From Myxococcota bacterium (GTDB taxonomy: Bacteria; Myxococcota; Polyangia; GCA-2747355; JAKLHH01): a DNA stretch of 13,467 bases. Below are positions 1 through 7,784 of this stretch, piece by piece (the first letter of the stretch is position 1; the number at the start of each line of letters is the position of its first letter). Where the stretch lies: positions 1 through 13,467 of the forward strand of contig JAKLHH010000071.1 of the NCBI GenBank assembly GCA_022710245.1, in the 5' to 3' direction. Below the pieces are notes generated by a model. The model searched no databases. It saw only the letters and a list, made by a program, of their open reading frames with translations, and had not been told where the DNA came from. The translations under genes and the position numbers were made by a program.

Positions 1-1445
1 TCGAGGGCCTTGCGCGAGGTGCTGGCGTCCGAGGTGAGCGAAGCGAGGGGCGCCTTGTAGGCGCTGGTCTCGGCGGCGTCGGGGCCCGGGAGCACGCCGC
101 TCTGGTCGCGCACCTCGAGGACGTCGCGCATGCTCAGCTCGAGCTCGGTGGTGGGGGCCTCGTCGGTGAGCTGCGAGGGCAGCGAGGCCTCGGTCGAGGC
201 GCTGGTCGGCGCGAACGCGACCCAGCGCTCGGCGCGCCCGGAGGCAGGCCGGCTCGCCTCCCGGGCCTCGGGCCGGCTCACCTCCCGGGCGGACCGTCTC
301 GGCCGCGGATCGCGCCGCCCCTGGGACAGCGCCGGGTCCTCCTCGGTGTCGGGCAGCAGCTCCGTCGGCGAGCGCGCGCTGCGAGGCGGCAGCCGGACCG
401 CGTGCGGCGAGGAGATGGCGCCCGACTCGTGCGGGATGCTGGGGGGCTCGCTGGCCGCGGTCCGCTCCGGGGGGAGCATGCCCGAGTCGGTGGTCTGCAT
501 CCCGCTCCGACGACGGCGACGCTCCTCGTCGAAGAAGGCCTTCATGAAGTCGGCGAGCTCGGAGCGCCCGAAGGCGAGCCCGCGCTCCTGCAGGAAGCGG
601 AGCAGCTCGGCGCGAAAGTCGGCGGCGCTCTGGTAGCGCTTGTCGGGCTTGCGAGCCAGCGCGCGCTTGACGATGGAGTCGAGCGCCGGCGGGATCCCCG
701 GCCGCAGCTTCGAGAGCGGCTCGAAGTCGGCGCGGCGCATGCGGCGGAGCACGTCGGTGTCGGAGAGCTCCTGCGAGTGCGGGCTCCCCCGCAGCAGCTC
801 GTAGAGCACCACGCCCGCCGCGAAGATGTCCGTCCGGTGGTCCATCGCCTGGCCGCCGGCCTGCTCGGGCGCCATGTAGCGAAACTTGCCCTTGATGACC
901 CCGGCCTGCGTCTGCACCAGGCGCGAGCGCGCCTTGGCGATGCCAAAGTCGATGACCTTCACCTCCCCCTCGTAGCTGATCAGGATGTTCTGCGGGCTGA
1001 CGTCACGGTGGACGATGCCGAGCGGGTTCCCGTCGCCGTCCTGCTTGCGGTGCGCGTAGTCGAGCCCGGCGAGCACCTCGCTGATGATGTAGATGGAGAC
1101 CTGCGGCGGCACCTCCGCGCCCCGGCGGATCGACATGTCCTGCAGCGAGCGGACGTCCTCGCCGGAGATGAACTCCATGGCGATGTAGTAGGAGCTCTCG
1201 ATCGCGCCGAGGTCGAGGACCTGACAGATGTTGGTGTGGGTCAGCTGGGCGGTGATCCGCGCCTCGTCGATCAGCATCTGGACGAAGTCGTTGTCCTCGC
1301 TGAGGCGCGGGTGCAGGCGCTTGATCACCACCGGCTTGACGAAGCCGGCGGCGCCGTGGACCGAGGCCAGGAAGACCTCGGCCATCCCGCCGAAGGCGAG
1401 CCGCTCGGTCAGGCGGTACTTGCCGAAGGTCTCGTAGATGCCCAT
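1..1445 (-). CDS. Ser/Thr protein kinase, myxobacterial type (C-terminus beyond window)
   Basis: Cytoplasmic Hanks-type kinase domain, residues about 8-285, counted from the ATG at 1445. Visible motifs: glycine loop LAFGGMAEV (16-24), in which the usual first glycine is alanine; VAIK-type lysine K42; helix-C glutamate E61; catalytic loop HRDVSPQN (146-153); DFG 166-168; MAPE 191-194. All catalytic residues are present, so an active kinase is expected. HRDVSPQN with Ser replacing the common Lys is frequent in myxobacterial kinases. After residue 300 the chain becomes Arg/Pro/Ser/Glu-rich and disordered, with an 8-residue repeat ([16 protein letters not shown]). It is still open at position 1, so a sensor, membrane segment or regulatory tail may follow outside the window. 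An earlier in-frame ATG at 1460 lies inside a TATGAT -10-like box, so I prefer 1445. Neither start has a well-spaced Shine-Dalgarno. The gene lies 84 bp after a small membrane-protein gene. Substrates cannot be told from sequence. Confidence 0.93.
   Translation of the reverse strand, partial: MGIYETFGKYRLTERLAFGGMAEVFLASVHGAAGFVKPVVIKRLHPRLSEDNDFVQMLIDEARITAQLTHTNICQVLDLGAIESSYYIAMEFISGEDVRSLQDMSIRRGAEVPPQVSIYIISEVLAGLDYAHRKQDGDGNPLGIVHRDVSPQNILISYEGEVKVIDFGIAKARSRLVQTQAGVIKGKFRYMAPEQAGGQAMDHRTDIFAAGVVLYELLRGSPHSQELSDTDVLRRMRRADFEPLSKLRPGIPPALDSIVKRALARKPDKRYQSAADFRAELLRFLQERGLAFGRSELADFMKAFFDEERRRRRSGMQTTDSGMLPPERTAASEPPSIPHESGAISSPHAVRLPPRSARSPTELLPDTEEDPALSQGRRDPRPRRSAREVSRPEAREASRPASGRAERWVAFAPTSASTEASLPSQLTDEAPTTELELSMRDVLEVRDQSGVLPGPDAAETSAYKAPLASLTSDASTSRKAL
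247..290 (-). repeat. 24-bp tandem duplication in the kinase linker
   Basis: Two 20-nt copies (247-266 and 271-290) with one mismatch sit at a 24-bp period. They encode two 8-residue Arg/Glu/Ser/Pro units in the disordered linker after the kinase domain. The period keeps the frame, as expected for replication slippage in a flexible region. Confidence 0.8.
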
Positions 1446-1455
1446 GGGCGACGGG

Positions 1456-1461
1456 ATCATA
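1456..1461 (-). promoter_or_regulatory. Candidate -10 box for the kinase gene
   Basis: TATGAT (5 of 6 to the sigma-70 consensus) lies 10 nt upstream of the ATG at 1445. A matching -35 is weak (TTCGCC at a 17-bp spacing). If used, the transcript would have a leader of only a few nucleotides. It also makes the ATG at 1460 unlikely as a start, because that codon lies inside the box. Confidence 0.4.
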
Positions 1462-1529
1462 CCTCAGGGGAGGAAGGGGGCGAAAGCAGCCTTGGCGCAG
1501 CCACTCCGTGCGCCTCACGGCCCTGGCGA

Positions 1530-2156
1530 CTATGGCTTGCCCTTGTCGATGTCGCCGCCGACCTCCTTGCGCACCTGCTCGAGGTTCTCCTCGGCCTCGA
1601 CGACGCCGGCGCTGATGTCGTGCAGGTCGCGCTCGGCCTGCTGGATCTTCTCGGGCGACCAGCTGCCGTCCTTGCGCGCCCGCTCGATGGACGCGCGCAG
1701 CATCCCCTCGCGGCGGCGCAGCATGCTCGCGCGGACGCGCGCGGTGGTCAGGCGGTGCATCTTCATCAGCTCGGCGCGGCGCGCGGGGTCGCGCTCGCTC
1801 GCGATCTCGGGCGGGATGGCGGCCGGCGCGGTGACGCGCGCGACGAGCCCCGCGGTGCCGGGCCTCACCCCGACGGCCGCGCCCGCCTCCACCGGGCTGT
1901 GCACCGGCCCGCCCGCGCTGCCCGCCCTGGAGAGGGGGGCGCCCTGGCCCGCGCGCCGGATGGCTGGCGAGGGCGGGGCCGGGGCGTGCACCCGGCCGCC
2001 GTGGGAGGTCGTGCCGGCCTGCTCGCCGCTCCGCGCCGCCGCCTTCTCCTCCACCGGCGAGCGCCGCAGGGAGACCAGGAGGACGACGACGAGCAGGATG
2101 AGGATCGTGCCGACGATGACGAGGACTGGACCCGCGACGCGCTTCTTCTCGCTCAC
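1530..2156 (-). CDS. Single-pass membrane protein with coiled-coil C-terminus, unknown function
   Basis: Product of 208 residues from the GTG at 2156. I chose this start because AGGA lies 8 nt upstream and the protein then begins with a short basic N-terminus (SEKKR) directly before one strong membrane segment (about residues 9-30). An in-frame ATG at 2207 would add 17 residues with no Shine-Dalgarno support. After the membrane segment comes a Pro/Ala/Gly/Arg-rich flexible stretch (about 31-110), then a charged helical region (about 115-200, e.g. EKIQQAERDLHDI and VEAEENLEQVRKEV) likely to form a coiled coil. The lysines at the N-terminus suggest N-in, C-out topology. I recognise no family. 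It sits between a glycosyltransferase gene (102 bp upstream) and a kinase gene (84 bp downstream) on the same strand, so co-transcription is possible but unproven. Confidence 0.75.
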   Translation of the reverse strand: MSEKKRVAGPVLVIVGTILILLVVVLLVSLRRSPVEEKAAARSGEQAGTTSHGGRVHAPAPPSPAIRRAGQGAPLSRAGSAGGPVHSPVEAGAAVGVRPGTAGLVARVTAPAAIPPEIASERDPARRAELMKMHRLTTARVRASMLRRREGMLRASIERARKDGSWSPEKIQQAERDLHDISAGVVEAEENLEQVRKEVGGDIDKGKP

Positions 2157-2182
2157 GCCTCGTATCCTGCCGCCCCGCCCGG

Positions 2183-2212
2183 GGGTGGTCAAGGCCACCC
2201 GGGGCACCCCGG
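2183..2212. terminator. GC-rich hairpins between two minus-strand genes
   Basis: Two stems lie in the 102-bp gap. GGGTGG (2183-2188) pairs with CCACCC (2195-2200), and CCGGGG (2199-2204) pairs with CCCCGG (2207-2212). They share bases, so only one can form fully at a time. There is no T-tract, so this could be a weak terminator, an attenuator after the glycosyltransferase gene, or only GC-rich sequence. Confidence 0.3.
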
Positions 2213-2258
2213 GGCGGTTGTGGCCTGGATCACCTCGGCGCGAGGGGCCGGTCCGTGA

Positions 2259-3866
2259 TCAGGGCCGCTCGTAGAGCGCCAGGTAGTAGCCGTCGTTCCG
2301 CCGCCAGGCCCCGACGAAGCGATAGCGCGAGGTGAAGCGCGGATCGGCGGGGATGCCGTGCACGTAGCTGTTGTCGCCGAGGAAGGGGCGCAGCGTCCCC
2401 TCGGGGTCGACCTCGAAGCGCTCGCGCACGTCGCGGCGCGAGGCGCGATCGATGTAGGCGACGAAGGCGATCAGCCGCGGGTCGCGGCCGAGGAGCTCGT
2501 CGCGGAGCCGCGCCTCCAGCGCGGGCGGACCGCCGCCGCGGAAGGGGCTCCAGCGCGCCTCGGCGAAGAGGCGGGCCACGCGGCGATCGGTGAGCCCGAT
2601 CGGATCGACGAAGGGGACGGCCAGCGCACGGAAGGGCGTCGCGCCCGCGTCCTGGAAGAGCGCGCGGTCGCCGGGGCGCGCGCGGGCGGCGATCGCCTCG
2701 CCGAGCGGGAAGTAGGCGCGGTGATCCTGCTCCAGGTAGCCCCGGAGCGGCCAGGCGGTGGCGTGCGTGATCAGGCCGCAGAGGACGAAGGCGGCGAGCG
2801 CCCGCCGGGGCAGCGCCGCGGCCGCCAGCGCGAAGAGGAAGGGCAGCGCCGGCGCGTAGAGGCGGAACCAGCGCATCTCGTCGTCGCCGACCCAGACCAG
2901 GTAGGCGAGGAAGGCGAGCGTGAGCCCGGCGGCGACCAGCGCCGCGAGGCTGCGCAGCCGCCGCAGCGCGACCAGGGCGCAGGCGAGGAGCAGGCCGTGG
3001 CCGTAGAAGAGGAGCGCGAGGCCCGCGTAGCCGAGGCCGTCCGCGAGCGAGCCGGCCCCGCTCTTGATCAGGAAGGTGTTCGGCAGCCAGGCGCCGAAGA
3101 CCGCATGGCGCCAGGCGTGATAGGGCGCGAGCGCGGCGAGCGCGACGGGGAGCGCGCGCGGCTCGAGGAGCCCGAGCGCGAGGACCAGGAGGTGGCCCTC
3201 CGGACGCAGGAGCGCGCAGCCCGCGAGGGCGAGCCCGGCGAGGGCTGCCCGGCCCCAGCGCGCGGCCCCTCGCGCCTCACGCGCGCGCAGGGTGAGGAGC
3301 GCCGCGCCGGCGGCGGCGGCGGCCACCACCGTCGGCTCCATGCCCGAGGCGGCCCAGAGCCCGAGCGTGGGGCTCGCGGCGTAGAGCCAGGCGGCGCGAT
3401 CCGGCGCGGCGTCCACCGACGGGGCCCCGGCGCGGTCCGGCGCGGCGTCCACCGACGGGGCCGCGCTCCTCTCGTCCCCGCGGGACGCTCCGGGATGAGA
3501 CGGCCGGGCCAGCCGCGCGGCGAGGCAGCGCACCCAGTGCAGCCCGAGGAGCGCGAGCAGGCCGGCGAGCAGCTTGGCGCCGAGGAGCGGCGGCACCCCG
3601 AGGCGGATCAGGCCGGCGGCGGCCGCGGTCCAGAGGAAGTTGGTGTAGCCCTCCACCGCCTCGCCGGGGTTGAAGACGAGGCCGCGGCCGGCGGCCCAGT
3701 TCGCCGCGTAGCGGAAGGAGATGTAGGCGTCGTCCTTGACGTAGCCCGCGTAGTAGCCGAGCACCGCGAGGAGCAGCAGCGGCGGGCCGAGGCGGTGGAG
3801 CGCGGGCGAGGCGAGGAGCGAGGCGAGGAGCGGCCGGGCGGGGGTCGGGGCGCGCACCTCGCTCAT
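2259..3866 (-). CDS. Polytopic GT-C-type glycosyltransferase-like membrane protein (AftB-like)
   Basis: Product of 535 residues with roughly 8-10 hydrophobic segments (first at about 26-42). The first extracytoplasmic loop carries an aspartate pair in [12 protein letters not shown] (DD 45-46), followed by [18 protein letters not shown] (62-79). This pattern is typical of GT-C lipid-phosphate-sugar-dependent transferases such as the mycobacterial arabinofuranosyltransferase AftB and related uncharacterised proteins. The C-terminal soluble part has the matching [17 protein letters not shown] stretch. It likely moves a sugar from a polyprenyl-phosphate donor to an envelope polymer on the outer face of the inner membrane; donor and acceptor are unknown. 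The ATG is 3 bp after the sppA-like stop with no Shine-Dalgarno, implying translational coupling. Residues about 121-158 are an odd Pro/Ala/Asp-rich insert made of a duplicated 12-residue unit plus a palindromic element shared with mutS2. Confidence 0.85.
   Translation of the reverse strand: MSEVRAPTPARPLLASLLASPALHRLGPPLLLLAVLGYYAGYVKDDAYISFRYAANWAAGRGLVFNPGEAVEGYTNFLWTAAAAGLIRLGVPPLLGAKLLAGLLALLGLHWVRCLAARLARPSHPGASRGDERSAAPSVDAAPDRAGAPSVDAAPDRAAWLYAASPTLGLWAASGMEPTVVAAAAAGAALLTLRAREARGAARWGRAALAGLALAGCALLRPEGHLLVLALGLLEPRALPVALAALAPYHAWRHAVFGAWLPNTFLIKSGAGSLADGLGYAGLALLFYGHGLLLACALVALRRLRSLAALVAAGLTLAFLAYLVWVGDDEMRWFRLYAPALPFLFALAAAALPRRALAAFVLCGLITHATAWPLRGYLEQDHRAYFPLGEAIAARARPGDRALFQDAGATPFRALAVPFVDPIGLTDRRVARLFAEARWSPFRGGGPPALEARLRDELLGRDPRLIAFVAYIDRASRRDVRERFEVDPEGTLRPFLGDNSYVHGIPADPRFTSRYRFVGAWRRNDGYYLALYERP
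3393..3464 (-). repeat. 36-bp tandem duplication within the glycosyltransferase gene
   Basis: Two copies of a 36-bp unit, with an exact 27-nt core at 3400-3426 and 3436-3462. They encode two near-identical 12-residue units containing SVDAAPDR. The unit preserves the frame and lies in the loop between the membrane segments at about 95-118 and 160-180. Confidence 0.85.
3473..3501. repeat. Palindromic dispersed element, copy in the glycosyltransferase gene
   Basis: The plus strand reads CGTCCC, a 3-nt spacer, then GGGACG (a 6-bp hairpin), then GCTCCGGGATGAGAC overlapping the hairpin's last G. The last 15 nt are identical to 11489-11503 in mutS2, and the hairpin recurs at 11523-11540 with a different 3-nt loop. 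Confidence 0.7.
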
Positions 3867-3869
3867 CGA

Positions 3870-6473
3870 TCAGAAGGTGAGCTCGAAGGGCATGCGCGCG
3901 AGCGGCTCGCCCGAGCGGGCGCGGAGGAGCACCGGGAAGATGCCCTTCAGCGCGTCGCGCACGGCCTCGGGGAGCGAGGCGCTGGCCTGCGCCGAGGTGA
4001 GCATGCCGACCAGGCGCCCGAGCAGCCCGGGGGTCTCCTCGGGGACCACGAAGAGCCGCGTCGGCCGCGCGAGGGGGATCCCGGCGCGGCGCTTGGCCTC
4101 CTCGATCGCCTCGATCAGGCCGCCCTGCTCGTCGACCAGCCCGCGGCCACGCGCCTGGGCGCCGAGCCAGACGCGCCCGCGCGCGACCTCGTGCACGCGG
4201 TCCTGGGTCAGGTTGCGGCCCTTGCTCACCGCGGCGAGGAACTGCCGGTAGTAGTACTGGAGCTGCGAGAGGACGAAGGAGCGCTCCTCCTCGGTGTAGG
4301 AGCGCTCGAAGCTGTCGAGCATCGCGTGCTTGCCCTCGGAGGCGAGCACCTCGGTCGAGACGCCGATCTTCTTCAGCAGGCCGCTGACGTCGAACTTGCC
4401 GGTGAAGATGCCGATCGAGCCCGTCAGGGTGGCCGGCTCGGCGAAGACCCGGTCGCCGGCGCAGGCGATGTAGTAGCCGCCCGACGCCGCCAGATCCGAC
4501 ATCGAGACGATGACCGGCTTGACCCCGCGGGTGCGCATCACCTCGCGCCACATCCTGTCGCTGGCCCAGGCCGAGCCGCCGGGGCTGTTCACCCGGATCA
4601 CGATGGCGCGCACCGAGGAGGAGCCGCGGGCCCAGGCGAGCGCCTTGACGATGGTCTCGTCGCCCTCCAGCCGGCGGCCGAGGAGCGGGATCTGCGAGCT
4701 CTTGCCCTTGACGATGTCGCCGTCGACGACGATGACGGCGATGCCTGGGCCGACCGGCCAGCGCTCGGGCGCGCGGCGGAGCGCGTCGGTCCGCACCAGC
4801 GCGGCGCCGGTCGCCCGCTCCACCGCGGTCTTCACCTCGCCCGCCTCGATCACCTCGTCGACCAGCCCGGCGGCGAGCGCGCGCGGCGGGAGGTAGGGCC
4901 CGGCGTCCATCAGCCTGCGCACCTCGGCCGCGCTCTTCTTGCGGTCGCGGCCGAGGTCGCTGGAGAGCTGCCCGAGGAGCTCGTCGAAGATCGCCCGCGA
5001 GACCTCCCTCGCGGCCGGCGTGGAGCCCTTGCGCGTGTAGGCCTCGGGCGCGCTCTTGAACTCGGCGATGCGGACGAACTGCGGCGAGACCCCGAGGAGG
5101 TCGAAGGTGCCGCGGAAGTACATCGAGCGCATCGCCATCCCCTTCAGGTCCACGCCGCCCGCGGGGTCGACGAGGACCCGGTCGGCGGCGGCGGCGAGGT
5201 AGTACTCGCGCTGGCTCGCCTGGCGGAGGAACGCGATCACGCGCTTGCCCTTGCCGCGCAGGCGGTGCACCCAGGCGCGCAGCTCCTGCATCTGCGCCCA
5301 GCCGCCGACCAGCCCGTCGAGCTCGAGGTAGAGGCCCTTGAAGTCGTCGCGCTCCTCGAGGCGGCGCAGCAGCCCGACCAGCTCGATCAGCTTGCGCTGC
5401 GAGAGCTCGGCGTCGAGCTTGACGTAGAGGAGCTTCTTGCCGAGCTCGACCAGCGGAGTGCGGCGCGAGCCCTGCAGGCGCAGCGTCGCCTCGATGCCGT
5501 GGAACGACGAGCGCGCCGGCTCGGCGGCGAGCGCGCCGGGGCCGGGGTCGAGGGTCCGCGCGGCGACCGTGGAGACGGCGACGCCGATGTGCTCGAGGCT
5601 GAAGCCGAAGCCCACCGTCCCGCGCACGTCGGTGAAGCTGCCGCCGTCACGGTAGAAGTCCCGCGTGACGAGGCGCAGGTCGCCGAAGAGCTGGAAGCCG
5701 CGCACCGGCTCGGTCTCGATCCTGAAGTGCGGGTCGAGGTCGCCGCGCCGCTCGCCGATCGCGAGCCCGACGCCGAGCTCGAGGCGATTGCTGCGCAGCG
5801 GACGGACGGCGAGCTCGAGGTCGTAGACGCGCTGGATGGGCAGGCCCTGCCAGCGCGGGCCGGTGACGTCGTGCACCACCGCGCCCGCCGCCAGCCACTC
5901 GAAGGGGCGGAGCGTGAGGCCGAGGTCGAGGGTGGTCAGGTGGTGGAGGCCGCCGGGATCGTCGGGGGCGATGAAGGTGTGGATGGCGAAGCCGGTGGAG
6001 AGCGAGCCGCTCAGGCGGTAGGCGCCGCTGAAGCTGAGCTTGAAGTAGTCCGCGTAGCCGATGGCATCGGCCGGGCGCAGCCACTGCAGGCCGATGCCGA
6101 AGACGACGCTGGAGAAGAAGGGGAGCGGCGTCGCCATCAGGAAGGCGTCGCCGTTGCCGTCGATGCGGCCGCTCTGCTTGAGCTCCGCGTGGTGATACAT
6201 GAACGCCCAGGAGTCGAGGAACGCGGTCGAGGCCGGGTTGAGCTCGATCCCGGCCGGGTCGGTCCCGCCGACCAGCGACGGGGTCGGCAGGTGCACGCCG
6301 AGGGTGGGCGACTCGCCGGCGAGCGGGTAGAGCGGGCGCTCGGCGCGGGCGGGGGCGGGGGCGAGGGCGAGGGCTGGAGCGACGGCGAGGGCGAGCAGCG
6401 CGAGCGCGGCGCGGGCCAGCGCGGGCGAGCTGCGGTGCCCGGGCGCCGGAGACGGCAGACGACTTGGTTTCAT
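3870..6473 (-). CDS. sppA: SppA-like S49 serine protease fused to an N-terminal outer-membrane-barrel-like domain
   Basis: Product of 867 residues from the ATG at 6473. I prefer it to the ATG at 6491 because a sigma-70-type promoter overlaps the region between them. A signal peptide ends near APARA (cleavage about residue 44). Residues about 45-335 are rich in alternating amphipathic beta strands and start with a GIELNPAS motif like that of PorV/FadL-type outer-membrane proteins. Tandem S49 domains follow from about 345. The catalytic lysine is in the first domain (K473 in AEFKSAPEAY) and the nucleophilic serine in the second (S664 in DLAASGGYY), as in E. coli SppA, so activity is expected. 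Typical SppA cleaves leftover signal peptides from a cytoplasmic-membrane anchor; here that anchor is replaced by the barrel-like part, suggesting an outer-membrane-linked protease facing the periplasm. It is the first gene of the minus-strand group and is coupled to the glycosyltransferase gene. Confidence 0.9.
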   Translation of the reverse strand: MKPSRLPSPAPGHRSSPALARAALALLALAVAPALALAPAPARAERPLYPLAGESPTLGVHLPTPSLVGGTDPAGIELNPASTAFLDSWAFMYHHAELKQSGRIDGNGDAFLMATPLPFFSSVVFGIGLQWLRPADAIGYADYFKLSFSGAYRLSGSLSTGFAIHTFIAPDDPGGLHHLTTLDLGLTLRPFEWLAAGAVVHDVTGPRWQGLPIQRVYDLELAVRPLRSNRLELGVGLAIGERRGDLDPHFRIETEPVRGFQLFGDLRLVTRDFYRDGGSFTDVRGTVGFGFSLEHIGVAVSTVAARTLDPGPGALAAEPARSSFHGIEATLRLQGSRRTPLVELGKKLLYVKLDAELSQRKLIELVGLLRRLEERDDFKGLYLELDGLVGGWAQMQELRAWVHRLRGKGKRVIAFLRQASQREYYLAAAADRVLVDPAGGVDLKGMAMRSMYFRGTFDLLGVSPQFVRIAEFKSAPEAYTRKGSTPAAREVSRAIFDELLGQLSSDLGRDRKKSAAEVRRLMDAGPYLPPRALAAGLVDEVIEAGEVKTAVERATGAALVRTDALRRAPERWPVGPGIAVIVVDGDIVKGKSSQIPLLGRRLEGDETIVKALAWARGSSSVRAIVIRVNSPGGSAWASDRMWREVMRTRGVKPVIVSMSDLAASGGYYIACAGDRVFAEPATLTGSIGIFTGKFDVSGLLKKIGVSTEVLASEGKHAMLDSFERSYTEEERSFVLSQLQYYYRQFLAAVSKGRNLTQDRVHEVARGRVWLGAQARGRGLVDEQGGLIEAIEEAKRRAGIPLARPTRLFVVPEETPGLLGRLVGMLTSAQASASLPEAVRDALKGIFPVLLRARSGEPLARMPFELTF

Positions 6474-6479
6474 GCCCCG

Positions 6480-6508
6480 TGTATAGGCCATGGTCCGCGC
6501 TTTGGCAA
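6480..6508 (-). promoter_or_regulatory. Sigma-70-type promoter of the sppA-like gene (leaderless)
   Basis: TTGCCA (-35, 6503-6508), exactly 17 bp, then TATACA (-10, 6480-6485) on the minus strand. The ATG at 6473 begins 7 nt after the -10 box, at the expected transcription start, so the mRNA would be leaderless. No Shine-Dalgarno is visible. Confidence 0.6.
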
Positions 6509-6584
6509 CGCGCCGAAGGTGACGGCGCTGTCGCGGCGCGGAGATGCCGTCGTTCAGGGGGTGGTCGGGGCGGGCCAGGACGGC

Positions 6585-6590
6585 TAGAAT
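6585..6590 (+). promoter_or_regulatory. Candidate -10 box of the cyclic-nucleotide-binding gene
   Basis: TAGAAT lies 8 nt before the ATG at 6599 and no Shine-Dalgarno precedes that codon. No convincing -35 is seen at 16-18 bp spacing, so an activator or another sigma factor may be needed. The placement fits a leaderless or near-leaderless mRNA. Confidence 0.4.
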
Positions 6591-6598
6591 CCGCCATC

Positions 6599-7081
6599 AT
6601 GGATCGTCAACTGTTGGTGGAGGCGCTGCGCCGGCACCCGCTCCTCAGGATGCTCTCCGAGGAGCAGCTCGGTCGGTTCGCAGACGCGGGCGAGCTGGAG
6701 GCGTACGACCCTGGTGAGACGGTGGTCAGCGAGGGGTCGATCGGCGACGCGATCTACCTGATCCTCGCCGGCCGCGCCGAGGTGCACAAGGCGGGCACGG
6801 GCAGCCGCCGCCTGGCGGACCTCGAGGCCGGCGACTTCTTCGGCGAGATGTGCCTGGTCGAGACGGCGACCCGCTCGGCGACGGTGATCGCCGGCCAGCG
6901 CTCGGAGCTCTTCCGGCTGCCGAACCGGGAGGTGCACCGGCTCGCCGAGCAGGACCCGCTGGCGATGAACACGGTCCTCGCCGCGGTGATCCGCACCCTC
7001 AGCGAGCGCCTGAGGCGCATGAACGACACGGTGGCGATGGTCGGCCAGCTGAGCGACTGGCTCAAGGGCTCGCTCGTCTGA
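6599..7081 (+). CDS. Single-domain cyclic-nucleotide-binding protein (cNMP-binding fold)
   Basis: Product of 160 residues, almost entirely one Crp/PKA-type cyclic-nucleotide-binding domain. An N-terminal helix (MDRQLLVEALRRHPLLRMLS) leads into the beta roll: PGETVVSEGSIGDAIYLILAGRAEVH at about 38-63, and a phosphate-binding cassette at about 79-97 with FGEMCLVETATRSATV. It keeps the Gly-Glu pair (82-83) and the arginine (92) that contact ribose and phosphate in cAMP/cGMP binders, so ligand binding is plausible. The C-terminal helix (about 112-158) ends without a helix-turn-helix, so it is not a Crp/Fnr DNA-binding regulator. It probably acts as a sensor or partner for another protein. Further upstream in-frame starts (to 6464) would add arginine/glycine-rich sequence overlapping the divergent promoter and are rejected. 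An SCP2-fold gene follows 100 bp downstream. Confidence 0.88.
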   Translation: MDRQLLVEALRRHPLLRMLSEEQLGRFADAGELEAYDPGETVVSEGSIGDAIYLILAGRAEVHKAGTGSRRLADLEAGDFFGEMCLVETATRSATVIAGQRSELFRLPNREVHRLAEQDPLAMNTVLAAVIRTLSERLRRMNDTVAMVGQLSDWLKGSLV

Positions 7082-7104
7082 GCGGCCCGCCGCGACAGGT
7101 CTTG

Positions 7105-7152
7105 GGTCGCGGCAGCTCCCCGCCACCGCCCGACGTACGGGGCGCCGCCCTG
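7105..7152 (+). repeat. About 48-bp motif upstream of the SCP2 gene, copy A
   Basis: Begins with the 13-nt word GGTCGCGGCAGCT and matches 11944-11991 at roughly 36 of 48 positions without gaps. Both copies lie 77-89 bp upstream of a plus-strand start codon. It may be a shared regulatory site or a dispersed repeat. Confidence 0.45.
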
Positions 7153-7160
7153 TGGGGCGG
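7145..7160 (+). terminator. GC hairpin between the cNMP-binding and SCP2 genes
   Basis: CCGCCC (7145-7150), 4-nt loop, GGGCGG (7155-7160), with no T-tract. It lies 64 bp after one stop codon and 22 bp before the next ATG. It could be a weak terminator or an element of the downstream 5' leader. Confidence 0.3.
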
Positions 7161-7181
7161 AGCCCCGGGCAGGAGAGTCTG

Positions 7182-7784
7182 ATGAACGAGCGCAGACGGC
7201 CCCCGGCCGAGATCACCCCCGACGAGCTCTTCACCGCGTGGCTGCCCGCCGAGGTCGCGCGCCTCGGCAGCGCCGCCGGCATCCCTGACCTGCTGGTGCG
7301 GGTGGAGCTCGACGGCGCGGGCGGCGGCGCCTGGGACCTGCAGTTCGGCGGCGGCAAGCTGACCGGCGGCGCCGCGGTCCCCTCGCGGCGAGCGCTCGTC
7401 ACCCTGCGGCTGACGCTGCAGGACTTCCGCGCGCTCGCGGTGGGCGAGCCGGGGCCGATCAGCCTGACGCCGCCCAACGCCACGCCGCTCGACCTGCTCT
7501 TCATCGACAGCAGCTCGCAGCAGCTCCTCGCGAACATGACCGGCACCTACGCCTTCGAGGTCACGGGCTACAACGGCCGCACCTGGCGCCTCCTCGCCAG
7601 CTTCGGCGGCGGCCCCGCCTCGCAGGCGCCGGACGCCAGCATCACCACGGACGCGCAGACCTACGCCGACCTGCTGGCGCGCAAGCTCTCCGGCCCCGAG
7701 GCCTACTTCACCGGCAAGATCGTCATCGCCGGCGACGCCGCCCGCGGCATGCAGGTCGGGCTCGCGCTGCTGCCCAAGTTCTGA
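7182..7784 (+). CDS. SCP2-like (sterol carrier protein 2 fold) protein
   Basis: Product of 200 residues from the ATG at 7182, preceded by AGGAG at a 6-nt spacing; an earlier in-frame ATG at 7152 lacks this and is rejected. No signal peptide or membrane segment, so cytoplasmic. Two stretches have the SCP2 strand pattern: residues about 40-95 (WDLQFGGGKLTGG followed by TLRLTLQDFRALAVGE), and about 150-197 (SITTDAQTYADLLARKL, then AYFTGKIVIAGDAARGMQVGL). The second has the classical 'Gk..i.Gd...a..l' ending. SCP2 folds form a hydrophobic tunnel for lipids or acyl chains; the real ligand is unknown. The 100-bp gap after the cNMP-binding gene contains a hairpin and a repeat, so separate expression is possible. 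Confidence 0.8.
   Translation: MNERRRPPAEITPDELFTAWLPAEVARLGSAAGIPDLLVRVELDGAGGGAWDLQFGGGKLTGGAAVPSRRALVTLRLTLQDFRALAVGEPGPISLTPPNATPLDLLFIDSSSQQLLANMTGTYAFEVTGYNGRTWRLLASFGGGPASQAPDASITTDAQTYADLLARKLSGPEAYFTGKIVIAGDAARGMQVGLALLPKF

Noticed and set aside
402..2258. 618-codon open frame on the plus strand
   Set aside because: Antisense to the kinase and small membrane-protein genes; repetitive His/Arg/Asp/Val content and no recognisable motif.
2358..6587. 1409-codon open frame on the plus strand
   Set aside because: It is antisense to the sppA-like and glycosyltransferase genes and its composition (Glu/Ala/Arg/Gly-rich, no domain) is the usual shadow of high-GC codon bias.
6464..6598. 45-residue N-terminal extension of the cNMP-binding protein
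   Set aside because: It overlaps the divergent promoter, lacks a ribosome site and is Arg/Gly-rich, whereas the fold begins naturally at 6599.
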